This document shows, piece after piece, positions 6,922-16,640 of a stretch of DNA of 20,745 bases. The number at the start of each line of letters is the position of its first letter. Position 1 is the stretch's first letter. The stretch spans positions 1-20,745 of the forward strand of contig JAUJNC010000070.1 of NCBI GenBank assembly GCA_030446525.1, written 5' to 3'. Position numbers and translations under genes: made by a program. The notes beneath the pieces were generated by a model, which was not told where the DNA came from, made no database searches, and worked only from the letters and a program-made list of their open reading frames with translations. This stretch comes from Armatimonadaceae bacterium. GTDB taxonomy: Bacteria > Armatimonadota > Armatimonadia > Armatimonadales > Armatimonadaceae.

Positions 6922-8472
6922 CTAATTCGCGCCCAACACGCTCCTGAACCGGTATCGCCATTGTGCCCGCGCATCCCCGCTCAGGCTCAGTGTCCACCAT
7001 AGGGCCAGCCCGCCCAGCACTGCCGCGCCCATCTCCAAAGCCAGCCCCGGCCAGCCCCGGGGCGTGTGGGTGCGCGCGACGATCCACAAGACGGCCGCGT
7101 AGAGCAGGCCGCACGTCAGCGGGGCCAGCGCGGTCCGCCAGATCATGGCGGGCGACAGCCCGAAAATCCGCTGAAGGATCCGCGGCAGGGCCCACGCGTT
7201 AACCAGCAGGAATCCTGCCAGCGTTCCCCCGAGCGGACCGGCCAGACCCAGTGCGAGCGTCCCGAGAACACTGACCGTGACGTTGACAATGGTGAACGCC
7301 ACGGCATAAGGCACCCAGAGACCGATGTGGCCCGTTCCCAGCAGCGGCCAGCCCCACAAGGTAAACAGGGCCCAGAACCAGGCGTTGACACAAGCGATCA
7401 CGGTCACCGCCTCGCCCCCGTACGCGGCAGGGCCTACCCACTGCCGAACGAAGTGGTGATTATACGCGGCGATCGGCCCCAAAACCGCCGCCCCCAGGCC
7501 GCTCACGGTGCCGGTAAGTTCCAGGAAACGCCGTCCGAATCGTGCGCCCTGCCCCTGCGCGTGCAGCTCGACCAGCCCGGCCCAGGTCGCATTGCCCAGC
7601 CCTCTCAGCTGGAACTGGGCCAGAGCGGCCAGCTGCTGGGTGAGGTAAAACGGTACGACGGCCGCCGGCCCCAGCAGCCAGCCGATGATCACGTTATCGC
7701 TGACCAGCCCGATCCGGTCCGTCAGGCTATGGATAAACGTCGGCCAGCTTAACGCCCACAGCGCTTTGCTGGCCGCCGGGTCGGGGGAAGCGGACCATAT
7801 CTTCCCGTAGGCGCGCGTGCCATCCCACAGGAGTATCAGCAGGATAGGGATCTGAGCCAGAGCAGCGGCCAGACTTTGCCCGACCAGCCCCCACCCGGCC
7901 CGGGCGGCCGCCAGGCACAGCCCGGTCGTTAGCAGGGACTGCAGGGCCATCAGCAGGCTCCAAAGGTAGTTCCGCTGCCGCGCCTCGGCCAGGGAACGGA
8001 AAACCAACAAGGGCGTCAGGAGAACCGGCAACAGAGCGATCAGCCCCGCGGTTCGGAGTTCCTGGGGGCCTGAGGCTTTGAGCGACACCACATGTGGCAG
8101 CGCGATTACCAATCCGATACCGCCGGCGAGCATGGCAAGCGTCACGCGCACGTACGTGTGCAGGCCGGCTGTCAGCAGGCTGCGCACCGTGGATGCGTCG
8201 CCCCGACCGATCTGCGGGGCCAGACGCGCCATCAGCGCGCCGCTCAGCCCCAGCTCAAAGAGCGCCAGGTACCCCATCCAATCCGTTAAGACCTTGTAGG
8301 CTCCCAAACGCTCGGAACCCAGCCAGCGCAAAAGCCAGGGCGTCGCCAAGAGCCCAGCGGCCACGGATACGATCGTGAAGAGCAGTCCACTGGCTATGCT
8401 CCAGAAAGCACTGTTCTGGGTCAACTCGCCGCAGTTCCTGCACGGTGACCGGGCGTTGTGAGATCGGAACAT
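6922..8472 (-). CDS. Polysaccharide flippase / oligosaccharide repeat-unit exporter (Wzx-like)
   Basis: A 516-residue inner-membrane protein of the polysaccharide biosynthesis (RfbX/Wzx, MVF/MOP) superfamily, expected to move undecaprenyl-linked units across the membrane. The start of the fold is visible as NSAFWSIASGLLFTIVSVAAG, then WLGSERLGAYKVLTDWMGYL with LFELGLSGALMARLAPQIGRGD, a signature stretch of these flippases; 12 to 14 hydrophobic segments follow, including DNVIIGWLLGPAAVVPFYLT in the middle. The ATG at 8472 begins 8 bases after the likely true stop of the upstream GT2 gene (8481-8483); the ribosome binding site is weak, suggesting translational coupling. The frame extends upstream to 8595, but that part lies inside the preceding gene and reads as non-native sequence. 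The gene is intact, unlike most genes upstream of it. Confidence 0.87.
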   Translation of the reverse strand: MFRSHNARSPCRNCGELTQNSAFWSIASGLLFTIVSVAAGLLATPWLLRWLGSERLGAYKVLTDWMGYLALFELGLSGALMARLAPQIGRGDASTVRSLLTAGLHTYVRVTLAMLAGGIGLVIALPHVVSLKASGPQELRTAGLIALLPVLLTPLLVFRSLAEARQRNYLWSLLMALQSLLTTGLCLAAARAGWGLVGQSLAAALAQIPILLILLWDGTRAYGKIWSASPDPAASKALWALSWPTFIHSLTDRIGLVSDNVIIGWLLGPAAVVPFYLTQQLAALAQFQLRGLGNATWAGLVELHAQGQGARFGRRFLELTGTVSGLGAAVLGPIAAYNHHFVRQWVGPAAYGGEAVTVIACVNAWFWALFTLWGWPLLGTGHIGLWVPYAVAFTIVNVTVSVLGTLALGLAGPLGGTLAGFLLVNAWALPRILQRIFGLSPAMIWRTALAPLTCGLLYAAVLWIVARTHTPRGWPGLALEMGAAVLGGLALWWTLSLSGDARAQWRYRFRSVLGAN

Positions 8473-8480
8473 AAGGGTCG

Positions 8481-8690
8481 CTACTGACCTTCGCGCGCCA
8501 CGCGACGGCGCGACTCCCATAAAGACCACGGCCCGGCTAAGTTGCCCGCGATTTCCAGCAGGATCAGCGACGACGAGATGGCATCCTCCTGCCACACAAC
8601 CGCTTCGTGATCCGCCAGAGATGCGCCCTGGCAGTGGATCCCCAAATGCACCAGCGCCCGCAGATCGTTATCGCGGACCCAGGGCCGTCC
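8481..8690 (-). pseudogene. Displaced C-terminal segment of the family 2 glycosyltransferase
   Basis: In a different minus frame from the main GT2 reading frame, this stretch encodes RDNDLRALVHLG, a charged linker, and SLILLEIAGNLAGPWSLWESRRR ending at a TAG at 8481-8483. This is the normal C-terminal amphipathic/hydrophobic tail of this GT2 subfamily, and the stop sits 8 bases before the flippase ATG. It is best read as the missing end of the preceding gene rather than an independent one. Confidence 0.72.
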
Positions 8691-9492
8691 CCCGGTCGCC
8701 CACCCGGCCCTTCCTATCCTGGTAGCCCTCCCGTCCCAGAGCCGGCATGTCAGCGCGGGGCCTGTGCCAGACATACGCCGCCGGCTCAGACACGAAGGTG
8801 GAGCCGGCCTTGAGCACTTTGTAAAAAAGGTAGGTGTCCTCGCCAACGCCCGACGGCATGCCGGGACCAAGCGCCTCATCCATCAGCCCGATCTGGGGAT
8901 GGTGGAATATGGCGGCGCGAAAAGCCGCGTTGGCCGTTGCGCCAAGGTCCCAGGTTGGCACCGCGGTTCTAAACTGACGGAACCAATCTCTGTCCGCGAT
9001 CTTCCGGTCAGAACCACGCCCGAGTCCACCGTAGGCCTCAAACAGGCGCTGCGCCTTTGTTTCGAGTTCCCGCGGCAAGACATTACCCGTCACGATCATA
9101 ACGTCGGGTCGAAGGAAGGGCGCGACCAGTTTTTCCAGCCAGTCGCCCGGCATCGTCACATCGTCATCGGTAGCGACAACGATGTCGCCCTTGCTGGTGG
9201 TGAAGCCTTTGTTGCGCGCATAGGCCAGCCCCGTGCGCCGCTCGCTCACCAGCGCCACATCCGGGAACTCGGCGACCACCGGAGGAGTCAGGCCCGAGGC
9301 GGGATGGTTATCGACAACAATGATCTCGACAGGCCGCGGCGACATCTGGGCCGTCAGACAGCGCAGGCATTCGCGCAGATCGCCCGGCCGATCGAGCGTG
9401 GCCACCACAACGGAGACGGGGACATCGGGGGACAGCTGCGCGGGCATGGCTGCCTCTGCCCTATCCCGGTCAGTGCCCAAAGCCGGTTTCAT
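8668..9492 (-). CDS. Family 2 glycosyltransferase, 3' end frameshifted
   Basis: A GT2 domain with VSVVVATLDRPGDLRECLRC near the start, VEIIVVDNHP, RTGLAYARNKG, the metal-binding VVATDDDVTMPGDWL, and the late GVGEDTYLFYKVLKAG and YVWHRPRADMPAL motifs. This subfamily transfers sugars from nucleotide donors in polysaccharide assembly. The open frame ends after 274 codons with a non-native tail (GDRGTALGPR). The expected C-terminus continues in the next frame from about 8690 to 8481 and reads RDNDLRALVHLG, then SLILLEIAGNLAGPWSLW. Joined, the product would be about 337 residues. The ATG at 9492 has GGAGG 9 bases upstream and overlaps the end of the upstream gene by 23 bp. A single one-base indel near 8670-8700 explains the break; it is either a pseudogene or a sequence error. 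Confidence 0.8.
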   Translation of the reverse strand: MKPALGTDRDRAEAAMPAQLSPDVPVSVVVATLDRPGDLRECLRCLTAQMSPRPVEIIVVDNHPASGLTPPVVAEFPDVALVSERRTGLAYARNKGFTTSKGDIVVATDDDVTMPGDWLEKLVAPFLRPDVMIVTGNVLPRELETKAQRLFEAYGGLGRGSDRKIADRDWFRQFRTAVPTWDLGATANAAFRAAIFHHPQIGLMDEALGPGMPSGVGEDTYLFYKVLKAGSTFVSEPAAYVWHRPRADMPALGREGYQDRKGRVGDRGTALGPR

Positions 9493-10999
9493 TAGCTGCC
9501 GCCTCCGTGTGACTGCCGGGCACCAGCAACACGAGTTCCGAAATCGTAAAAACGCCTGGTTTGAAATCGGGATGAATGCGGAGCTGTTTCACGGTGTCAC
9601 AGACCCAGACCGTCATGGTGCTTTCCGGCTCCGTTAACCGTGCCCACGTCCCTCGTTCCCAATTGGCCCGGTCCCCCGTCGGGGAATACTTCCAGAACTG
9701 GTCTTGGGTGAAGTCGTCTTGATCTCCGCCTTTCCAGTAGATGGAAACGTAGGGAGCGGTACCCTCTTTGTTCCGATAGGAATATTTAAGGCGGATGCCA
9801 CACACATATCGGTTTTCCGGCAAAGTAAACACCAGGAACGGATAGTTTCCGGTCCCGTAAGCGGTTCCCTTCTCCCACCGCACCTGGTTCAAGTCGCTTG
9901 GCACAAGCGGAACCGAGACCTCATGAAAGGCAGGGTTCTCTCGCAAAAAGCGGAACTTTCCGACGCCGGCACGGTGCAGCATGGGCATGTAATCATCGGG
10001 AATGTCATGGTGCGGATGAAGATACGCTCCGTAACGATTGATGAGTTTATAGCTCGGCATGCCGGCTGCCATGTCCCGCTCGAAGGATCCCAGCCGGGCG
10101 CGCAGGTCCCTCGCGTAGGCAAGGCCGAATTGGGTGTTGGGCCATAACGTAAGACAGGTAATGAGGAGCAACAGCATCCGTACGGAAAAGTTGATTTTCC
10201 GATGACCATACAATTCCCAGACGAAATAAACGCAGCACCATACCGGGACGGATAAAGTGATATAGCGCGGTTCGAACCCATCGCGCCCCAACCCGAGGCC
10301 CAGGGCGAGAGAGGCCATGGCGCCCAGGAACAAGAGAAGCCCTAGGGCGCGGTTCCGTTCCCGAGGTTGGTTCCGCACGACGATCGCGAGCACTGCCGCG
10401 CTGAGCAGCAATAGACAGAACACTCCCAGCCCGGAAAACGGCCACACAGCCCTGACTGCCGGGCCAAAACCCATGGTCAAAAACTGGATGCTCGTCATCA
10501 GGGTCGCCCTTAGACGCGGGCTGGATGGATGGTAAGGCACCTTTTCATAGCCGACAAAATAAAGTACGACAAGCAGGAGCGCCAATGATGCTATGCCCAT
10601 TATGAGGCTGTCCCGCTTCGCGTCGGGTCCCCCAGAACACCGGCGGAGAACCACCGAACCGCCCAGCCAGAGCGCCAGAGCGGGCACCAACGCCACACCG
10701 TGCGCGCCGCACATGGCCAGCAGAACGAGGCAGATTCCCGTCGCCACCGCGGGCCCTAATCGGAGTTGAGCGCCGCTTTGTACAATGATGAGGAGCACGA
10801 CGCCTGCGAGAACCGTCGATGTACAGAATCCGAGTGACGAACTCCATAGGAAGTTCAGGCCGTGTCCCCAATTGAGGAGGAGCAGAGGGAAGAACGCGTC
10901 CGAATAGCTCAGCCGCCACGCAGGCGTTTTGCAGCCAGGATCGTCGCCAGCGCCCCGCCTGGCAGCCAGGACGTTAAAGTACATCCGCACGGAAGTCAA
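9470..10999 (-). CDS. Polytopic membrane protein with soluble C-terminal domain, function unknown (5' end frameshifted)
   Basis: I do not recognise a named family. The open frame has 509 codons. Residues about 30-310 contain eight or more hydrophobic segments (for example AFFPLLLLNWGHGLNFLW, LIMGIASLALLLVVLYFVGY, FSVRMLLLLITCLTLWP). GFEPRYITLSVPVW resembles the PRY motif of late loops in GT-C and O-antigen ligase-like proteins. From about residue 315 a soluble domain follows, with HHDIPDDYMPMLHRAG, then a beta-rich end containing ENRYVCGIRLKYSYRNKEG, YVSIYWKGGDQDDF and ELVLLVPG. The natural N-terminus lies upstream in another frame (10996-11307), so the initiation codon of this frame (TTG at 10999) is not the true start. 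The full protein would be about 600 residues. It ends 23 bases inside the GT2 gene. A role in polymerising or transferring the polysaccharide is possible but only inferred from context. Confidence 0.72.
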   Translation of the reverse strand: MTSVRMYFNVLAARRGAGDDPGCKTPAWRLSYSDAFFPLLLLNWGHGLNFLWSSSLGFCTSTVLAGVVLLIIVQSGAQLRLGPAVATGICLVLLAMCGAHGVALVPALALWLGGSVVLRRCSGGPDAKRDSLIMGIASLALLLVVLYFVGYEKVPYHPSSPRLRATLMTSIQFLTMGFGPAVRAVWPFSGLGVFCLLLLSAAVLAIVVRNQPRERNRALGLLLFLGAMASLALGLGLGRDGFEPRYITLSVPVWCCVYFVWELYGHRKINFSVRMLLLLITCLTLWPNTQFGLAYARDLRARLGSFERDMAAGMPSYKLINRYGAYLHPHHDIPDDYMPMLHRAGVGKFRFLRENPAFHEVSVPLVPSDLNQVRWEKGTAYGTGNYPFLVFTLPENRYVCGIRLKYSYRNKEGTAPYVSIYWKGGDQDDFTQDQFWKYSPTGDRANWERGTWARLTEPESTMTVWVCDTVKQLRIHPDFKPGVFTISELVLLVPGSHTEAAANETGFGH

Positions 11000-11307
11000 T
11001 ACCGGTGACTCGGTTCAGCCCCAGAAATGAGCCGGGGCACGGGGATGCGGTGTTCGTTGTGCTGCGACCAGAGCCAGGTGGTGGTGACGGGCTGCTGACC
11101 GTCAGCGTCGGGATTCATGTCCCAGTCGTCCCAGGAGGGAACGTTGTTCCCGTAGTTGGCGACGAAAGCCAGCGCGGCCGCCAGCATCAGCGTCCAGGCC
11201 CCCCAGACGAACAGGGGGGTACTCGCCTCATGGAAACGCGATGCAGATACCTGGCGTGATCGTACGATCGTACTGGCTATCCCGGACATGCCGTTTCTCT
11301 GTCTCAC
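10996..11307 (-). pseudogene. Displaced N-terminal segment of the polytopic membrane protein
   Basis: This frame encodes a short basic start, the hydrophobic helix FVWGAWTLMLAAALAFVANY, then NNVPSWDDWDM and TTTWLWSQHNEHRIPVPRLIS, and stops after non-native residues. The next expected residues occur in a second frame (GLNRVTGIDFR, about 10991-11023), and the main downstream frame takes over at MYFNVLA. At least two indels therefore lie between about 10985 and 11030, with further shifts suspected near 10930-10965. Possible starts are a GTG at 11307 and an ATG at 11289. The acidic SWDDWD motif after the first helix resembles the catalytic loop of GT-C proteins, which supports a membrane glycosyltransferase-like role. 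Confidence 0.65.
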
Positions 11308-11352
11308 CTGCGCTCTTCCGTCAGCCTGATGTGGTCCGGGCTTGCCGTGGGA

Positions 11353-13108
11353 TCAGGGCGTCGGTGGATCAACACGCTGGTAAATCTCGAATCTGTCCTC
11401 CCAGGCCGGTCTCCGCCAGAACCGAATCAGAGTAAACCTGCTTCCACCGATCCGGCGAATTCTGTACCAGGGCGGAGTATATCTCCTGGTATCCAAAGCA
11501 AGACCTAGATCCAGGATAAGATAATGCACCGCACCGAGTCGAGCAGGTGTTGGGCTTTGACGGAGATTTGCTTCGAAGGGAGGCACAGACCGCTTTAAGC
11601 CCCGTCCGGAGATAAACTCAATGCGGCATCGATGATGCCAATAATATCACCCGGCTTTGCTTGCAGCTTCAGCCAGTCCAGTGCTGTATCCAGAGCCCGG
11701 TGCGAATCGTGGTAAAAGAACAGACGGTACGCGATCTTTCTGCCGTTCCGGTCGTTATAAGCCACCTCCTGATGCCATCTTGTGTAGACCGAGAAAGGGC
11801 GAGCGACTGTTGCAGGAAAATGAGGAGCGGTATCGAGGCGGTGAAAACCAGACCGGCAGCTTTCCACCTGCAGGCAGAGTTTTTATTGACCATTCCGGAG
11901 GGCTGGAGAGCGACTGAACAAGGACAGGCCAGGAAGGGGCGCCAACGGCTCAGGTAACGGTTAAACTGTTCTGGCCAGGGCGTAAGACATACGACCGCCA
12001 AAGAGAACAAGATGTAAAAGCGATGATTCCTTGTCGCCTTTGCCAGTTGAAGCCCCATCTCCGCCAAGAATAAGGCAGCCAAGCATAAACAGAACAACGT
12101 TCACGGGCCACGGGGGCCCCCAGGGTAAACGGCAGCCTTTTGCTCAACACTAACCATGGCAGTCCCAGGTAACCGTTCTTTTCACGCTGACAGCTTCTGC
12201 CAGGCTGGCCGGCATTTGTGTCAGGTTGCGTAAGAAACGATGGCAAATGTCTCCCGGAACGTGAAGGTAGCTCCACTAGGCATGAAAGGCTCTGCAGCAA
12301 GACATTTTTGGCATAACTTACGCTGCAATACAGGTAATCCGCGCGCTGGTAGGCGTAAGCAGGATGGCTGTACCGTGGTCCGGATTCGATGAAGTGGGAT
12401 GGGGACCGCCACCGAGAATGGGAAGGAGGAATGGCCAGCTTGATGGCCGCCTGCTTCCATTCCTTTCAAAAGGCTTTCCAATCCACAGAGCACGGCGATC
12501 CCGGCGGTTCGCAATGGCCGCGGCATATCGCGAAAGAGCTGCCAGGCGATAGGATTCGCCTGCCGTTGTTTTTGTTGCATAAGACGAACAAAGTCGTGGC
12601 GAGCGCAAAGGGAATCTCCGAAAGCAATAAATCGACAAAAATAGTTTGAACATTAAAAAAGACAGACTACCGTTGCAAGAAAGGCGTACCGGAACGGCAG
12701 GTAACTTTTTGCCTACGAAATAGATGCTGGTGATGTAAATAACAAAGATCGAAAAGAAAGAGAGCGTCGCAGCCAGCGGCCCACGACAAGGGGATCATTT
12801 GTCCCCAGAACGTTGATGCGCGGCAACGAAGGCGGGCAGCAGCGGGGGTACTGGGTAGCGTCGATATTCCGGGCTCATTCAGCAGCCTGTACCCTTTACC
12901 TCTGCCAGGAGGTTCCTGCGTATAGGTAAACGCCGCCATCCCACCGCAGATCGATAGGGCCACGTAACCGGGAAGCCAACTGAGTATTCAGGGCGAGCAA
13001 GACAAGCAGAAGGCCTGTCTCGCTCCTGAAGCCTGTGGATAGCAACCCTCTTGTTTTTGTTACGACGCGCGGCACTACGGGTGACCTGCCCTCATTATAA
13101 AGAATCAT
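11353..13108 (-). pseudogene. GT-C membrane glycosyltransferase (PMT/ArnT-like), multiply frameshifted
   Basis: No frame is open along the gene, but ordered protein fragments of one roughly 580-residue membrane glycosyltransferase can be followed through all three minus frames. The N-terminal helix LLLVLLALNTQLASRL is followed by the catalytic-loop-like IDLRWDGGVYLYAGT (near 12930), GKGYRLLNEPG (near 12890), FNVQTIFV-type residues (near 12640), NGYLGLPWLVLSKRLPFTLG (near 12140), LAVVCLTPWPEQFNRYLS (near 11970), then the soluble tail DTALDWLKLQAKPGDIIG (near 11660) and VHYLILDLGLALDTRRY (near 11500), ending FEIYQRV. An in-frame TGA interrupts the tail near 11620, where PH-stop-VYLRTG is read. 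The family transfers sugars from polyprenyl-phosphate donors on the outer face of the membrane. Start (ATG at 13108) and end are approximate. Base composition is visibly lower in GC than in the flanks. Confidence 0.68.
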
Positions 13109-13239
13109 CGGTCAACGGCTGTGTGGCGTCTTGCATCCCCCGGTTGGATGGGATGGCGGTTCCGGCGCTGCGGTCCGAACGGGGACCTTCGGATGCGTCT
13201 TGAGGGCTCACCAGAAGAGAAGATAGTCTCCATTCCGCC

Positions 13240-14633
13240 TCAATTGATCCGTTTATTGTCTGCTTTCACCAGTAGGAATTCAACCAATTCAACCATCCGA
13301 TGTCTCTGCAGACTAAGAATCGCCGGTGGGAAGCGATATAGGGGGCATATTCTTCCTACTTCTAAACGGAACCACGGCTTATCAGGTCGAGCATGCCCTG
13401 TCGACACTCGTTGTGGCCAGGAGATGGCGAAGCGGACGCTCCGGGATCGGCAAGGTACAATGACACGCGAAGAGATATCCGGCGGCGCGTACGCCAGCAG
13501 AGCGAATGCGGCGGATCCGAAGCCACAATAGGTAAGCGTTTTCGCTCTCGGACTGAAGGAAGGCGTGCGAGCCTGGTTCCAAGAGACCGTAGTCGCAGCT
13601 GAAAGCTTCCGGACCGCGAGTACTTTGAACCAGCCGCCCAGAAAAAGCACCAGGCGACTCCTGAGGGGATCGCCCGGCCCTCCAGTAATCGGTAAGCGGC
13701 AAAGGCGATCAGAATGTTGAAGCCGATCACGGCGGGCATGGCATAGCGATCCACGAACGCGTTGGTCACCAGCTTGGCCAAGAGATTGCCACGGGGATCG
13801 CCACGAACCCAAAGGCAGCGGCGATCTCATGCAGGCGAGGCGTCGGCCGGGGCCCCTTCCCGCCGGTCCTCAGGGCTGGTCGGACGACCCATCGGCAGAC
13901 CGCTGCTACAGCAGCGTCGCCACGAGGGGGCACGGCCTGCATCAGCAGAGAATTATAAAATCAGGTATCTGCCTCCATTGGGGCGGTGACCAAAAAGCGG
14001 CGAGAGTAGCTTCACTCGCTCAATCACCGGCAGGAACAAAAACAGGGGTCACGGCCAGGCCAAGCGCCGCCCACACGGGCAGGTCCAGGCGCCGCAGAGA
14101 AAGCGAACGAACCGCCCGCCCAAAGCCAGAGGGAGCAGCAAAAAGCGCGTAGTAGTGATTCGAGAGCGCCCCGCAAGACTCAACAGACAGCAGCGATAGC
14201 CTGCGGTGGTATCCCGCGACCGCCGACTGCCAGCAGACCAGGCTGAAGCCGAGGACGATCCCATAGGGCCTCGCCTCGTACGCGTAGTAGTAGGCGCCTG
14301 TCACCAGAGGAAACAGCATCGCCACAAAACCGTAGAGCGCCGAGCGTCGGGAGACGAACAGGAACAGGCACAGGCACATCACCCAGAAGCCGAGCACCTC
14401 CCGGCAACCGGATCGACAGGTTGTTGACGCCGAACAACGCCAGCGATGTACGCAGTGACCACATAGAAAAGGGGGGAAGCTGCTCCGCTCCCGTCAGAAG
14501 AGCGGACCAGACGTCGGAAAGGTTGGAAAGCCGGGAGATGTAAAACGTGTGGTTCTTCGTCATTCCACATCAGCTTCCGTGAGGCGAGCAAACTTGTGAT
14601 TGCGAGATACAGAGAGCGAGAAGGCACAGCCAC
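13240..14633 (-). pseudogene. GT-C membrane glycosyltransferase (GT39-like), multiply frameshifted
   Basis: Fragments in alternating minus frames assemble into a second GT39/PMT_2-like enzyme. The first helix YLAITSLLASRKLMWNDE carries the DE catalytic pair typical of the family (near 14570-14620). Next come FYISRLSNLSDVWSALLTGA with a QLPPF motif, TSLALFGVNNLSIRLP, LGFWVMCLCLFLFVSRRS, then the PLVTGAYYYAYEARPYGIVL motif (near 14250-14310), SNHYYALFAAP and LDLPVWAALGLAVTPVF. The C-terminal half retains LVTNAFVDRYAMPAVIGFNI followed by LIAFAAYRLLEGR (near 13680-13770). From there to about 13240 the frame is unclear. It would use a polyprenyl-phosphate sugar on the outer membrane face. At least five frame changes are needed. 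Borders are approximate. Confidence 0.68.
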
Positions 14634-14740
14634 CAGAGCGCCTCCGGGTGGAATGTATCCTTGAGCGCTTCTGCAGCGTGATCCAGTTGCTGTAATAGTC
14701 GCATGTGGTCAGGCATTCGTGTCGTGCGAGACGGTGGTGG

Positions 14741-16323
14741 TCAATCAAGGTCACCCCGCCGCTGCTCGTGAAGGGGAACAGCCAGCTGTTTTGTTGACCG
14801 GGAGCGTCGGCAAGCAGACCTTTGAGCCGCTGTGGGCGCAGTCGCTGGCAGAGCACCAACAGTTGAAGTGCGCTCGACAGTCGCAAAGCCGAGCAGCACG
14901 GGAATTCGGTACCCCTTTCCCCGGGCGAGCCAGGAGGACACACCGCCGGCGAGCAGTGGCACCGCGCCACCTGGGTAGATATCCAGATCGGGTTCAGGCT
15001 GCCGTCCGCGCTTTTCGGGGTGGGGCGGAAGGCAAGCGGCAGGCGAAGCACGGCCATCATCCATGCCAGCGTGTAAACGGGCCAGCCTGAAATAAACGAG
15101 CGCCACGGCCCGCCAGGGGGACGTGGTGGACGCGGACGGATGTCCCCATGCCGACATAGCCGCCTTTCGTATGAGCACGTCCAACAGCGCTAACGGCGTG
15201 AGATGGATCAGGTACTGCTGGAAACCTGCCCGCGCGATGCCGCCGCCGCCGATCAGCAGAGCCAGCGTGACAAAAAGGTGGATGCAAACGACGGGACTGG
15301 GATCCAGTACTTGGTCATCCGGATCATGTAGCATAGCCGCTGTCCCCAGGTCAGGCGCGCAAAAAGGCGCGGGTAAAGCGTCAGCAGTAGCTCGAACACG
15401 CCGCGCGCCCATTTCGCCTGTTGGGTGAACCAGGCGACGATCGTGGCAGAGGGCCAGACCCGGCGCGAGGGCTCGGCAACGTAGACAGGCGCGGCCGCCG
15501 CATGCAGCGTGATGGACGTTGCCAGGTCTTCCAGCCAGCCCGACTGATAGCCGCCGATGGCGGCGAGTGCCTTCGCCGGATCGGCGCGTTGCTGCCCATC
15601 GTCGTCACGCCGCCGATGGCGTCCATCCCGATCGAGGCCAGTTGGCAAAAGTATGCCGACTGGTTTCCACCGCCGCCGCCTGCGCCACCCAGCTCTCCCA
15701 CTTTCGGTTGCTGAACGTGACCGCGAGCCTGTACGAAGCCGACCGCCGGATCGGCGAAGTAGCCCACCGTGCGTTCCAAAAAGTCGGTGTCGGCACATGG
15801 TCAATATCAAAGATGGCGATCACGTCCCCGGTGGTGCGGGGTAACGCGGCGTTTACATTACCGGCTTTAGCATCGGTGCGCTCGGTGCGCGTCTGGTGCC
15901 CGGCCCCCAGGCGCTCCGCCAGACGGGCCGCGCCGGGTCCAGCGCCGTCGTCGAGCAGCCAGGTACGGTACTCGCCGCCCAGGGCCTGCGCGCCGCCGCC
16001 AGCGCCCGCTCGATCAGGGCGTATGGCTCCTTGAACGCGGTGACGAACACATCAGCAATGATCAATCCGCGGGGAGGGGGGGGGCAGGACGATGGCGCGC
16101 CGCGGTAAACCGGCCAGGCTCCCAGCGAGCTGCGCCACTACCAAGCTTACGGCCGCCCCGAGGGCCAGCGCCAACCACGGCGAGGAGAGAGCGCCCTGCC
16201 GCGCCGCCCCACCAGCTATGGTAGTGAGCAACGCGATCATGCCGCTGCCGCCAGCCCACGCGGCAACCAGACATCAGTGCGCCCGCCCGCCGGTCGGACC
16301 GAATCTTGACGCAGAAACGACAT
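14741..16323 (-). pseudogene. Cellulose-synthase-like family 2 glycosyltransferase, multiply frameshifted
   Basis: A processive-type membrane GT2 (BcsA-like) in pieces. The ATG at 16323 has GGAGGAG about 11 bases upstream and gives MSFLRQDSVRPAGGRTDVWL. A frame change leads to the hydrophobic MIALLTTIAGG and WLALALGAAVSLVVAQLAGS. A shift near a run of nine G at about 16076-16084 leads to DVFVTAFKEPYALIERALAA. The catalytic core is then readable: RTWLLDDGA, RTDAKAGNVNAAL and IAIFDIDHVPTPTF in one frame. A T-run shift at about 15778 leads to ERTVGYFADPAVGFVQA; later come GMDAIGGVTTMGSNA, ALAAIGGYQSGWLEDLATS and WFTQQAKWARGVFELLLTLYP, the last corresponding to the Q-x-x-R-W motif with Lys for Arg. 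C-terminal helices (CIHLFVTLALLIGGGGIA and others) follow. The D, DxD, ED and QxxRW-like sites all survive despite at least seven frame changes. Confidence 0.74.
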
Positions 16324-16473
16324 GCCTGTGTTCTCTCCTCCTTTCCCGACACCGCGCACCAGCTCCCATAGTACTGGTACTTTTTTCGGTTTATCCTTGC
16401 CGCATCGTTACCACGTCATAAACGGGCCAGTGCCACCATAAATATAGCAATTCCGCATTCATACCAGAAAAGG
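16324..16473 (-). other. Intergenic spacer upstream of the cellulose-synthase-like gene
   Basis: 150 bp without a gene. It holds the GGAGGAG ribosome binding site for the gene starting at 16323 and an AT-richer stretch with TATATT on the minus strand around 16440. I see no convincing -35 element and no terminator with a proper stem. Confidence 0.4.
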
Positions 16474-16640
16474 TCAGCCTTCTACCAGGGGCGCGATGTT
16501 ACCTCGTGTCTTGTTCTCGTCCCTCATCGGCCTGCCACGCAGGCACCAGATCATCGTACACAGCAACGCCAGTGCCGACGCCGCCATGCCGCCCCGGCAG
16601 GGAATATTCCATCGGGCGAACCACCCAGAGGTCGGGAAAA
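16474..16640 (-). pseudogene. Displaced C-terminal segment of the GT-C-like membrane protein
   Basis: In other minus frames from the main gene this stretch encodes PDLWVVRPMEYS and then the hydrophobic helix MAASALALLCTMIWCLRGRP with a charged tail, stopping near 16474. It is the likely authentic end of the preceding protein. Confidence 0.55.

Noticed and set aside
8473..8595. Extended N-terminus of the flippase beginning at 8595
   Set aside because: The added 41 residues lie inside the end of the GT2 gene, look non-native, and the ATG at 8472 directly follows that gene's stop.
8670..11040. Programmed ribosomal frameshifting in the GT2 and polytopic membrane genes
   Set aside because: No slippery heptamer with a downstream structure is evident, and neighbouring genes show many irregular shifts; random indels explain all of them at once.
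16370..16390. AGTAC/GTACT repeat followed by six T as an intrinsic terminator
   Set aside because: The arms are only 5 bases with a 2-base centre, so no stable RNA hairpin can form, and it lies on the strand opposite to the genes.
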